From Mongoliimonas terrestris (lineage in GTDB: Bacteria; Pseudomonadota; Alphaproteobacteria; Rhizobiales; Pleomorphomonadaceae): a stretch of 64,000 nt of DNA. Both the position numbers and the translations under genes were made by a program. The notes below the pieces were generated by a model, which saw nothing but the letters and a program-made list of their open reading frames with translations, was not told the origin of the DNA and ran no database searches. Of the stretch, positions 44,189 through 52,092 are shown one piece after another (the first letter of the stretch is position 1; each line of letters opens with the position of its first letter). The stretch is taken from NCBI RefSeq assembly GCF_001927285.1, contig NZ_MSIG01000002.1, positions 1 through 64,000 of the forward strand, written 5' to 3'.

Positions 44189-45226
44189 TCAGCGGGTCGC
44201 CATCAGGCGGTGGCGCAGGGTGTCGATCATGGCGGCGAGGAGGATCACCCCGCCCTTGATGATGAAGATGGCGAAGAGCGATGCGCCGAGGAGCTTCATC
44301 GAGGTGTCGAGCAGGACCAGAAAGAGGACGCCGAACACCGTCCAGAGCACCTTGCCCTTGCCGCCGAAGAGGCTGGTGCCGCCGATGACCACGGCGCCGA
44401 TCACGTCGAGGAGGATGTTCTCCCCGACGATGGGCGAGCCGGTCTGCATGCGGCTGACGTACATGACGGACGTGATGGCCGCGCAGGCGCCGGAGATCAT
44501 GAAGGTGATCAGGATGGTGCGGGCGACCGGCACGCCGGAGATGCGGGCGGCCTTCGGATTGGCGCCGACCGCGTAGATGTGCCGCCCGAGCCGGCTGCGC
44601 GACAAGGTGAGGTGCGCGGCCACCGCGACGGCGACGGCGATCAGGACCGTGACCGGGACGCCGAGGACGTCGCCCTCGGCGATTGCCGTGAAGCCGGCGG
44701 GCAGGTCCGCGATGGACGACGAGGCGGAGTGGAAGGTGGTGTACCAGATCGCCGCGCCGGCGAAGAACATGCGCGTCGCCAGCGTGACGATGAAGGACGG
44801 CATGTTGAGCCGCGTCACCGACAGGCCGTTGATCGCCCCGATGGCGAGGCCGACCAGCAGCATGGCGAGGATCGCGCCCGGCACCGCGAGGGGCGAGCCG
44901 GCCAGATAGCCGCCGGTGCCGGTCATCACCGACGCGCCGACGACGGCCGCCATGGAGATGATTGCCGTGACAGAGAGGTCGATGCCGGCGATCACCAGCA
45001 CGAAGGTCTGGCCGATCGCCACCACCAGCAGCGGCATCATGTCGGAGAGCACGTTGGCCGCCACCTCGGCGGTCAGCATCTCCGGCACGAACGGATAGAC
45101 GGCCGCAAGATAGAGCGCGCACAAGACGAGGGTGAAGTATTCCGACAGGACGAGCCGCGCGAGGCGCAGGTGTCCGGTCGGCCGGGCGCGGGCGCGCTCC
45201 ACGTCCACGGGCGGGACTGCCGTCAT
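44189..45226 (-). CDS. sugar ABC transporter permease, transporter 2 (a)
   Basis: A 345-residue CUT2 permease with about nine helices. It has the signature AGIDLSVTAIISMAAVVGAS, GSNPKAAR-type VGANPKAARISGVPV and GGTSLFGGKGKVLWTVFGV. The N-terminal 30 residues are cytoplasmic and Arg-rich. It ends 11 nt before the ATPase gene. Confidence 0.9.
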   Translation of the reverse strand: MTAVPPVDVERARARPTGHLRLARLVLSEYFTLVLCALYLAAVYPFVPEMLTAEVAANVLSDMMPLLVVAIGQTFVLVIAGIDLSVTAIISMAAVVGASVMTGTGGYLAGSPLAVPGAILAMLLVGLAIGAINGLSVTRLNMPSFIVTLATRMFFAGAAIWYTTFHSASSSIADLPAGFTAIAEGDVLGVPVTVLIAVAVAVAAHLTLSRSRLGRHIYAVGANPKAARISGVPVARTILITFMISGACAAITSVMYVSRMQTGSPIVGENILLDVIGAVVIGGTSLFGGKGKVLWTVFGVLFLVLLDTSMKLLGASLFAIFIIKGGVILLAAMIDTLRHRLMATR

Positions 45227-45254
45227 CCTGGATCTCCGTCCGATCAACCGAAGG

Positions 45255-45275
45255 CACCGGCCTGAAGGGCCGGTG
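45255..45275 (-). promoter_or_regulatory. intercistronic stem-loop after the binding-protein gene
   Basis: CACCGGCC and GGCCGGTG form a perfect 8-bp stem with a 5-nt loop in the 139-nt gap between the SBP gene and the first permease gene. It sits in the same place as the stem-loop of transporter 1 and probably raises SBP mRNA over the rest. Confidence 0.5.
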
Positions 45276-45365
45276 GCGCCCCGCACGGTTCAGGCGCGCG
45301 GGGGCCGCCGGGCCGGCCCTGCCCTCGGAACGAAGGCGGGCCGAGCCCGGGTCAGGGAGATCCGG

Positions 45366-46373
45366 TCAGCCGGCGTTCTCCTTCTTCCAGAGAACGTAGC
45401 CCCACATCTCCTCCTTCTTCTCCTCCAGGTTGTCCTGGGTGATGGCGAAGCCCGGATCGAGCAGCAGCTTCTCGACGGTCTTGCCGGCCTGGAGATCGAG
45501 GATGGCCTGGATGGCGAGTTCGGTCTCGTAGAAGAGGTTCTGCACGCCGCAGGCGTCCATGAGCTTGTCGTTCATCAGGCCGTAGGCGGCGGGAAAGCCG
45601 TCGAAGCCGGTGAAGATCACATGGTTTTCCGCCCCGATCGGCGCCCACTTGTCGGCGGCCTTGAGGGCCTGGGTGATCTGCGGGATCAGGAAGTCCGACG
45701 AGGTGAACACGAAGGAGATGTCCGGGTTCGCCTGCAGGGCGTTGGTCAGGCCCGCGAAGGCGGTGTCGGCGTTCCACTCGGTCGGCACCCGGGCGACCAC
45801 CTCGACGGCGTCCGGAAACTGGCCGACCGCCTCCTCGAAGCCGTCGCGGCGCTGGATCGCGTTCGGGTCGCCGAGGTCGCCGATCAGGATGGCGGCCTGG
45901 TGCTTGCGGCCGCTTTCCTTGGCCACCTTGCACGAATGCAGTACGGCCTCGCGCGCGATCTTCTGGTTGTCGGCCTGGATGGCCACCGAGAAGGCATCCG
46001 ACGGGGCCGGCGGACGGTTGAAGTGGACCATCGGGATATTGGCGGCGTTGGCGGCCTTGATGGCCGGAATGACGGCATTGCTGTCCGTCTGCACGATGAT
46101 GATGCCGTCCACCTTTTTGGCGATGGCGGCCCGCACCTGCTCGAACTGCTTGTTATCGTCCTGGTCGGAGATGGCTTCCATGATCTGGAAGCCGCGCTTC
46201 TCCAGGTCGTCGCGGATGATCTGGATGCCGGCAACCCAGAACTCCGAGTAGAGCCCGTCGAACAGGACGGCGATCGTCTTGGTGCCCTGCGCCTTCACGG
46301 CGACGGTCAACCCGCTCATGGCGGCGACGCCCATCAGCGAGGCCACGGTGAATTCGCGTCTCGTCAAAGCCAT
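45366..46373 (-). CDS. periplasmic sugar-binding protein, transporter 2 (Tat-type signal)
   Basis: A 335-residue RbsB-like binding protein. Its N-terminus MALTRREFTVASLMGVAAMSG carries a twin-arginine motif (TRREF), so it is likely exported folded through Tat. The mature part (IAVLFDGLYSEFWVAGIQIIRDDLEKR) and DGIIIVQTDSNAVIPAI fit sugar-binding proteins. It is the first gene of the eight-gene operon that ends with the OiaK-like kinase, so its ligand is probably apiose, apionate or a glycoside of apiose. Confidence 0.88.
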   Translation of the reverse strand: MALTRREFTVASLMGVAAMSGLTVAVKAQGTKTIAVLFDGLYSEFWVAGIQIIRDDLEKRGFQIMEAISDQDDNKQFEQVRAAIAKKVDGIIIVQTDSNAVIPAIKAANAANIPMVHFNRPPAPSDAFSVAIQADNQKIAREAVLHSCKVAKESGRKHQAAILIGDLGDPNAIQRRDGFEEAVGQFPDAVEVVARVPTEWNADTAFAGLTNALQANPDISFVFTSSDFLIPQITQALKAADKWAPIGAENHVIFTGFDGFPAAYGLMNDKLMDACGVQNLFYETELAIQAILDLQAGKTVEKLLLDPGFAITQDNLEEKKEEMWGYVLWKKENAG

Positions 46374-46485
46374 TGGTGATTCCTCCCTGGGAACGGAGCG
46401 GAGCCGTTTGGTCGGCCCCCGGCGCCTGCGTCCCTCCCGGAGCGGGCACTCTCTTCCGGCGCTCACGAGCGCAAGACGGACGTTA

Positions 46486-46554
46486 GGTCATCACATATGT
46501 ATGGTCAAGAGAGCAGCGCGGACTTATGGTGGTGCGATCAACTGACCGCGGTCA
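46486..46554. promoter_or_regulatory. candidate operator cluster between the divergent genes
   Basis: The 247-nt gap between the SBP gene (minus) and the regulator gene (plus) contains GGTCA half-sites at 46486-46490 and 46503-46507 and a perfect palindrome TGACCGCGGTCA at 46543-46554. In front of the RuBisCO-like gene a related element, TGATGACATCA, is at 47410-47420. They could be sites of the regulator at 46621. By-eye evidence only. Confidence 0.35.
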
Positions 46555-46620
46555 TTGTGCGCTCCCTCACTGCCAATTATGAGTAGGGCTGGTGCCGCCA
46601 GGACGAGGGGAGACAGGACT

Positions 46621-47346
46621 TTGGAACCGATCCGCAAGCGCAAGCTCTATCAGGACGTTTTGGATCGGCTGATCCTCGCCATCTCGACCAAGGAGTTTCC
46701 GCCGGGCTCCAAGCTTCCGTCCGAGCGCGAACTGATGATGCTGATCGGCGTCGGCCGGCCGGCGATCCGGGAAGCCATGCTGTCGTTGCAGCAGATGGGG
46801 CTGATCAAGATCTCCCACGGAGAGCGGGCGCGGGTGATCAACCCCACGCCGGAGGCCATCATCGACCAGATCTCCAGTGCCATGATCATGATGCTGGCGA
46901 CGAATTCGCGCGGCCTGGAGGACCTGAAGGAAGCCCGGGTGCTGCTGGAGACCGGACTGGTGCGCCAGGCCACCCGCAACGCCACCGCCCACGACCTTGA
47001 CCGCCTGGCCGCCGCCCTCCGCACGCTGCAGGACGCCCGCGGCGATCACCAGCGCTTCGTCGCCGCCGACATGGCCTTCCACGGCATCATCGCCGACATG
47101 GCCGGCAACCCGCTGATCGCGGCCGTCGCCAAGGGCATGCTGGAGTGGCTGTCGCGCTTCAAGCGGGACATGGTCTCCGTGCGCGGCGCCGAACGGGTGA
47201 CCGTCGACGAGCACGAAAAGCTCTACAAGGCGATCGCCGGCGGCGACGCGGATGCCGCCGCGCAGATCATGACCGACCATCTCACCCGCGCGAGCGCGCT
47301 CTACAGCCAACTCGGCGTCGACTTCGGCAAGGACCGGGACACCTGA
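46621..47346 (+). CDS. GntR-family transcriptional regulator (FadR/NanR subfamily)
   Basis: A 241-residue regulator with an N-terminal winged helix (IRKRKLYQDVLDRLILAI, SKLPSERELMMLIGVGRPAIREAMLSL, and the NanR-like ISHGERARV) and a C-terminal all-helical FCD domain with metal ligands in ADMAFHGIIADMAGNP and MTDHLTRA. It most likely binds an intermediate of the pathway and releases the operators. I favour the TTG at 46621, with GGAG 8 nt upstream, because the family starts EPIRKRKL; the frame also opens at GTG 46555 and ATG 46579. It is divergent from the main operon. Confidence 0.88.
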   Translation: MEPIRKRKLYQDVLDRLILAISTKEFPPGSKLPSERELMMLIGVGRPAIREAMLSLQQMGLIKISHGERARVINPTPEAIIDQISSAMIMMLATNSRGLEDLKEARVLLETGLVRQATRNATAHDLDRLAAALRTLQDARGDHQRFVAADMAFHGIIADMAGNPLIAAVAKGMLEWLSRFKRDMVSVRGAERVTVDEHEKLYKAIAGGDADAAAQIMTDHLTRASALYSQLGVDFGKDRDT

Positions 47347-47464
47347 GCCGGCCGTCGGACCGCAACAGCGATATGGAGACGCTTCTCCACCGCAGGGTCT
47401 CAACTGGTCTGATGACATCACGTGTTTGTCGTGCTAGACAGCGAAGGTCTTCGAGCGCGGACGG

Positions 47465-48796
47465 ATGAGTGCCTTGTCGGATCGTATTGTCGCCACGTAC
47501 CGGATCGAAACGCGCTACCCCCTCGCCGAAGCCGCGGCCGCGCTGGCGGGAGAGCAGTCGAGCGGGACCTTCCGCCCCATTGCGGGCGAGACGCCCGACC
47601 TCCAGGCGCGGTACGGCGCCCGGGTGGAGTCCATCGAGGACCTCGGTACCGTGGCGGCCCCGTCCCTCCCCCATGCGCGCGGACCGAAGGCAAGGCATCC
47701 GGCCGCCGCGCCAGGACCGGGTCCGGTCGGCGTCGAGGCGGGCGACTTGCCGCGCGTCGGCGAGGTTCGGGTGTCCTGGAACCTGGAGAACACCGGCACG
47801 AACCTGTCCGCCGTGTGGGCGACCGTGCTCGGCAACCTGTTCGAACTTCACCATTTCTCCGGCCTGAAGCTTCTCGACCTCGCGCTCCCGCCTGCCTTCT
47901 CGCACGCCTATCCGGGGCCACGGCACGGGGTGACGGGCACGCGCGCCCTCACCGGCGTGCCGGGCGGAGCGGACGGGCGGCCGGTGCTCGGCACCATCGT
48001 CAAGCCGAGCGTCGGGCTCAGCCCGGACGAGACGGCGGCGCTGGTGGACCAGCTGCTCGCCGCCGGGCTCGATTTCGTCAAGGACGACGAGCTGATGGCC
48101 GATCCGCCCCATTCGCCCTTCGCGGAGCGGTTCGAGAAGGTGATGCGCGTGATCGATCGCCATGCGGACCGGACCGGCCGCAAGGCCATGTACGCGGTGA
48201 ACATCTCCGGCGACCTCGACGGCATGCTGCGCCAATTGGAGACCGTGGAGCGGCGCGGCGGCACGTGCGTGATGCTGGTGCTGAACGCGGTCGGCCTTGC
48301 CGGCGTGACCGCCGTGCGGCGGCAGACGACCGGCGTCGCCATCCACGGCCACCGGGCCGGCTGGGGGCTCTACGACCGGTCGCCGGCGCTCGGCATGAGC
48401 TACCCGGCGTTCCAGACCTTCTGGCGCCTTGCCGGGGTGGACCACCTGCACGTGAACGGCCTCGGCAACAAGTTCTGCGAGCCGGACGACAGCGTGATCG
48501 CCTCCGCGCGCGCCTGCCTGACGCCGCTCATCCCGCCGCCGGGCCGGCCCGACATCGTGATGCCGGTGTTCTCGTCGGCGCAGACGGCCGTGCAGGCGGA
48601 GGAGACCTATCGCCGGCTCGGCTCCAACGACCTCATCTTCTGCTGCGGCGGCGGCATCATGGCCCATCCGGGCGGCCCGGCCGCGGGTGTCCGCAGCCTG
48701 GTGGAGGCCTGGGACGCCGCCAAGGCGGGCATTCCGGCGCGCACCTATGCGGCGACTCATCCGGATCTTGCCGCCGCGCTCGACGCCTTCAGTTGA
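47465..48796 (+). CDS. RuBisCO-like protein, 3-oxo-isoapionate-4-phosphate cleaving (OiaX/OiaT type)
   Basis: A 443-residue member of the RuBisCO large-subunit superfamily. It keeps the carbamylated lysine block GLDFVKDDE (K206, D208, E209), VKPS (K180), IHGHRAGW (H294, R297), and GGGIMAHPGG near 395-404. Position 182 has Ser where true RuBisCO has the second Lys of KPK, and the loop-6 region reads HVNGLGNKF (K336), so it is not a CO2-fixing enzyme. In apiose catabolism RuBisCO-like proteins either decarboxylate 3-oxo-isoapionate-4-phosphate (OiaX, giving L-erythrulose-1-phosphate) or cleave it (OiaT, giving 3-phosphoglycerate and glycolate). I cannot tell which from the sequence. A methionine-salvage role is unlikely here, as no such genes are near. 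Confidence 0.88.
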   Translation: MSALSDRIVATYRIETRYPLAEAAAALAGEQSSGTFRPIAGETPDLQARYGARVESIEDLGTVAAPSLPHARGPKARHPAAAPGPGPVGVEAGDLPRVGEVRVSWNLENTGTNLSAVWATVLGNLFELHHFSGLKLLDLALPPAFSHAYPGPRHGVTGTRALTGVPGGADGRPVLGTIVKPSVGLSPDETAALVDQLLAAGLDFVKDDELMADPPHSPFAERFEKVMRVIDRHADRTGRKAMYAVNISGDLDGMLRQLETVERRGGTCVMLVLNAVGLAGVTAVRRQTTGVAIHGHRAGWGLYDRSPALGMSYPAFQTFWRLAGVDHLHVNGLGNKFCEPDDSVIASARACLTPLIPPPGRPDIVMPVFSSAQTAVQAEETYRRLGSNDLIFCCGGGIMAHPGGPAAGVRSLVEAWDAAKAGIPARTYAATHPDLAAALDAFS

Positions 48797-48852
48797 CCGT
48801 CGCACGGCGCGACAGACGCCGGCGACACCGATCCAGTGGGAGGAAACCAGTC

Positions 48853-49689
48853 ATGACACTCTCGATCGCCGTTCTCGGGTCCGGCGGCAAGATGGGCTTC
48901 CGGGTGACCAGGAAGCTGGTGGACGCCGGCTACGACGTGCGGGCGGTGGAGATCGGCGAGGCCGGCCGCGCCCGCCTGGAGACCGCCGGGATCCGGGCCG
49001 TGTCGGCCGAGGAGGGGGTTCCGGGTGCCGCGGTCGTGGTGCTCGCCTTGCCGGACAACATCATCGGCAAGGTGTCGCGGGAGCTTTCGCCCATGCTCGC
49101 CGCCGGCACCATGCTGCTGATCCTCGACGCCGCCGCGCCCTATGCGGACGACCTGCCGAAGGACCGACCCGACCTCACCTATTTTGTCGGCCACCCCTGC
49201 CATCCTCCGCTCTTCAATGACGAAACCGAGTGGGACGCGCGGCACGACTACCACGGCGGCATCGCCAAGCAGTCGATCGTCTGCGCCCTGATGCAGGGGC
49301 CGGAGGCGCACTATGCGCTGGGCGAGGAGGTCTGCCGGGCCATGTGGTCGCCGATCATCCGGGCCCACCGGGTGAGCGTGGAGCAGCTCGCCATCCTGGA
49401 GCCGGGGCTCAGCGAAATGGTCGCCATGCCGTTCGTCGACACCATGGTGGAGGCCGTGGAGGAGTGCGCGCGCAAGTACGACATCCCGCGCGAAGCCGCC
49501 ATGGACTTCCTGATCGGCCACCTGAACGTGGAGATCGCCATGTGGTTCGGCTTCTCGCCGAAGGTGCCCTCCGACGCCGCGCTCCGGCTCATGCGCTTCG
49601 CCAAGGGCGTGGTGGTGAAGGAGGACTGGCGCGACGCCCTCACGCCCGCCAAGGTGCGGGAAGCCTCCGAACTCATCGTGCGGAGCTGA
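48853..49689 (+). CDS. apnO: D-apionate oxidoisomerase-like protein (copy 2)
   Basis: A 278-residue paralogue of the protein at 40736. The NAD motif is LGSGGKMGFRVTRKL, and the signature is GHPCHPPLFNDETE, with SVEQLAILEPGLSEM and AMDFLIGHLNVEIAMWFG downstream. It starts 56 nt after the RuBisCO-like gene with GGAGGA in front, so it is co-transcribed with it. One copy is enough for the pathway, so a second substrate or different regulation is likely. Confidence 0.85.
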   Translation: MTLSIAVLGSGGKMGFRVTRKLVDAGYDVRAVEIGEAGRARLETAGIRAVSAEEGVPGAAVVVLALPDNIIGKVSRELSPMLAAGTMLLILDAAAPYADDLPKDRPDLTYFVGHPCHPPLFNDETEWDARHDYHGGIAKQSIVCALMQGPEAHYALGEEVCRAMWSPIIRAHRVSVEQLAILEPGLSEMVAMPFVDTMVEAVEECARKYDIPREAAMDFLIGHLNVEIAMWFGFSPKVPSDAALRLMRFAKGVVVKEDWRDALTPAKVREASELIVRS

Positions 49690-49730
49690 CCGGCGCCACG
49701 CGCGCCGGAGCGGCGGCGAGGCGGGCTGCG

Positions 49731-50585
49731 ATGACGAGCCGACCCTTCCCGGTGTCCACGGCCCTCTTCGACGGGCATCCGATGGCGCTGGCGATCGACG
49801 AGATCGCCCGCGCCGGCGCCACCCACGTGGAGCCTGCCTTCATCCACGGCTACGTGGACTTCGACGAAACCGCCTTCGCCGACCCGGCCGCCGATACCCT
49901 TGCCCGGCGCGTGTGCGACGCGGGCCTCGCGGTGGCAGGCGTTTCGGCGCACATCGACCTCGGCGAACCGGACGCCGGGGCCCTCCTCGCCCGGCGGATC
50001 CGCTTCGCGTCGCGGCTCGGCGCGCGGGTGCTGATCACCAACGGCGGCCGGACCGACCGGCAGGGTGCGGTGCTTGCCACCATCGCGGACGCCTTGCCGG
50101 CGCTCCAGGCGGCCGGCGTGGTGCTGGCCCTCGAGAACCCCGGCCATGGCAGCGGCGCGCTGATCGGCTGTGGCCGCGACGGCGCAGCTCTCGTCGCCGA
50201 GATCGGCGATCCCCTGGTGCGAATGAATCTCGACGTCGGCAATGCGGTGACCTACGCGGGCGGCCGTCTGGATCTCGCGGCGGACGTGACGGCGGCGCTG
50301 CCGGCGATCGCCCACGTCCACCTGAAGGATGTGGCGACGGCCGGCCCAGACTACGTCTTCACCGCCCTTGGCGACGGCGACGTCGGCTACGGCCGCCTCT
50401 GGCCGCTGCTCCAGACGCTGCCGTCCCACGTGCCCTTCGCCCTGGAACTCCCGCTTCGCCTGGACCGGCCCGGTCGGGCCGACCCGGTGCGCCGCGCGCG
50501 CGCCCTGCCGATCGATGCCATCCGGGCCGCGCTGGCGCTCTCGCTGGCGCGGGTGGCGGCCTGGAACGACGCGGCGGACGGCTGA
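49731..50585 (+). CDS. xylose-isomerase-like TIM-barrel protein, possible OiaC
   Basis: A 284-residue protein of the AP-endonuclease-2/sugar-phosphate-isomerase family. The metal-site stretches are VLALENPGHGSGALIGCG (Glu), VRMNLDVGNAVTYAGG (Asp), IAHVHLKDVATAGPDYVF (His) and VPFALELPLRL (Glu). OiaC, the 3-oxo-isoapionate decarboxylase of the alternative apiose route, belongs to this family, so the gene may supply a kinase-independent branch. An isomerase or epimerase role is equally possible. It is 41 nt downstream of apnO copy 2, on the same strand. Confidence 0.72.
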   Translation: MTSRPFPVSTALFDGHPMALAIDEIARAGATHVEPAFIHGYVDFDETAFADPAADTLARRVCDAGLAVAGVSAHIDLGEPDAGALLARRIRFASRLGARVLITNGGRTDRQGAVLATIADALPALQAAGVVLALENPGHGSGALIGCGRDGAALVAEIGDPLVRMNLDVGNAVTYAGGRLDLAADVTAALPAIAHVHLKDVATAGPDYVFTALGDGDVGYGRLWPLLQTLPSHVPFALELPLRLDRPGRADPVRRARALPIDAIRAALALSLARVAAWNDAADG

Positions 50586-50692
50586 CGGCCTGGACCTTCC
50601 GACGCGGGCCGCTCATTCTCGGTGGACGAACGGGCTGCGGCTCATCTCTTGCCCGCGCCCGCCTGCCCTCCTGTCCGGATCGCCCGCCCTTG

Positions 50693-51985
50693 ATGAGGAC
50701 CAGCGTCCCCCGCCCCGCCGTCGCCTCCCTCTATGCGGACACCGCGCCCCCTGCCCCGCCGACCGCGCCGCTGGCCGGCCGGACGACGGCGGCGGTCGCC
50801 ATCGTGGGTGGCGGCTTTACGGGGCTTTCGGCCGCGCTGCATCTGGCCGAGGCCGGTGTCGACGCGGTGGTGGTGGAGGCAAGCACCATCGGCTGGGGCG
50901 CCTCCGGGCGGAACGGCGGGCAGGTGAACCCGGGCCTCAAGTGGGATCCGGACGCGCTGGAGGCGCGGTTCGGGCCGGACCTCGGACAACGCATGGTGCG
51001 GCTCGGGGATGGCGCGCCGGACCTCGTGTTCGACCTCGTCGCCCGGCACGGCATCGCCTGCGGCGCCCGGCGCGGCGGCACGGTGCGGGCGGCGGTGTCG
51101 CGGCGCTCCGAGGCGGACGTGCGGGGCTACCAGCGCCAGTGGGCCGCGCGCGGCGCCGACGTGGCGCTCGCCGACGCCGACGCCATGGCGGCGCTGACCG
51201 GGACGACCGCCTACCCGCTCGGCGCCCACGACCGGCGCGGCGGGCAGGTGGATCCGCTCGCCTACGCGCGCGGCCTCGCCACGGCGGCCATCGGGGCCGG
51301 CGCGCGGGTGTTCACCGGCACGCCGGCGACCGGCCTTGCCCGGCGCGGCGACGGCTGGACGCTGGCAACGCCCGGCGGCACGGTCGAGGCCGGCCGCGTG
51401 ATCCTCGCCACCAACGGCTACAGCGACGACCTCTGGCCGGGGCTGCGGCGGAGCGTGATCCCGGTCCACTCCTCCATCACCGCCACGGCGCCCCTGCCGG
51501 CGGACGTGGCGGCGGCGATCCTGCCGGGCGGCGCGGTGCTCTACGAACTGTCGGCCGCCTACGCCTACTACCGGGTGGACGGCGCCGGGCGTTTCCTGAT
51601 GGGCGGGCGGAGCGTTCTGAAGGAGACCGCCGACCCGCGCGACTATCGCGGGCTGCGGGCGCATGCCGTGCGGCTCTTCCCGGCGCTCGGCGACGCGACC
51701 TGGACGCACCAGTGGAACGGGCAGGTGGCCGTCACCCGCGATCATCTGCCCCATGTGCACGAGCCGTCGTCGGGCCTCATCGCCGGCCTCGGCTACAACG
51801 GCCGCGGCGTCGCCATGGCGACCGCCATGGGCCGCATGCTCGCCCGCCGCGCGGCGGGCGGAGGGCCGGAGACGATCGACCTGCCGGTCACCCCTATCGC
51901 GCCCATTGCCCTCCACAGGGCCTGGCCGCTCGCCGTGAAGGCGCGGCTCCTGCTGGACGGCGCGCGGGAGCGGCTGGGGGTGTGA
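50693..51985 (+). CDS. FAD-dependent amine/acid oxidoreductase (DadA-type)
   Basis: A 430-residue DAO-family flavoprotein. The FAD motif VAIVGGGFTGLSAALHLAE is near residues 36-54, with IGWGASGRNGGQVNPGLK after it; the C-terminal flavin block is GLIAGLGYNGRGVAMATAMG. This combination is typical of gamma-glutamylputrescine oxidase and related amine oxidases. It is 107 nt after the TIM-barrel gene and may be the end of the apiose operon, but no step of the published pathway needs it, so its substrate is open. It uses ATG 50693. Confidence 0.8.
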   Translation: MRTSVPRPAVASLYADTAPPAPPTAPLAGRTTAAVAIVGGGFTGLSAALHLAEAGVDAVVVEASTIGWGASGRNGGQVNPGLKWDPDALEARFGPDLGQRMVRLGDGAPDLVFDLVARHGIACGARRGGTVRAAVSRRSEADVRGYQRQWAARGADVALADADAMAALTGTTAYPLGAHDRRGGQVDPLAYARGLATAAIGAGARVFTGTPATGLARRGDGWTLATPGGTVEAGRVILATNGYSDDLWPGLRRSVIPVHSSITATAPLPADVAAAILPGGAVLYELSAAYAYYRVDGAGRFLMGGRSVLKETADPRDYRGLRAHAVRLFPALGDATWTHQWNGQVAVTRDHLPHVHEPSSGLIAGLGYNGRGVAMATAMGRMLARRAAGGGPETIDLPVTPIAPIALHRAWPLAVKARLLLDGARERLGV

Positions 51986-52092
51986 GGCCACATGGGGGCA
52001 GCCGGGAGACCATCCACGGCTTGTGCGGCGCGAAAAGCGTGGCATAAGGGCGCCGAACGCCGCCCTCTCCCGTTCCGCATCGTCGAGCCGCC

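Noticed and set aside
47465..48796. Calvin-cycle RuBisCO large subunit
   Set aside because: Key residues differ (KPS instead of KPK; loop 6 NGLGNKF), there is no small subunit or other Calvin gene, and the neighbours belong to sugar-acid breakdown.
47465..48796. Methionine-salvage RuBisCO-like protein (MtnW)
   Set aside because: No mtn genes are near; the operon partners are an ApnO-like enzyme and sugar transporters.
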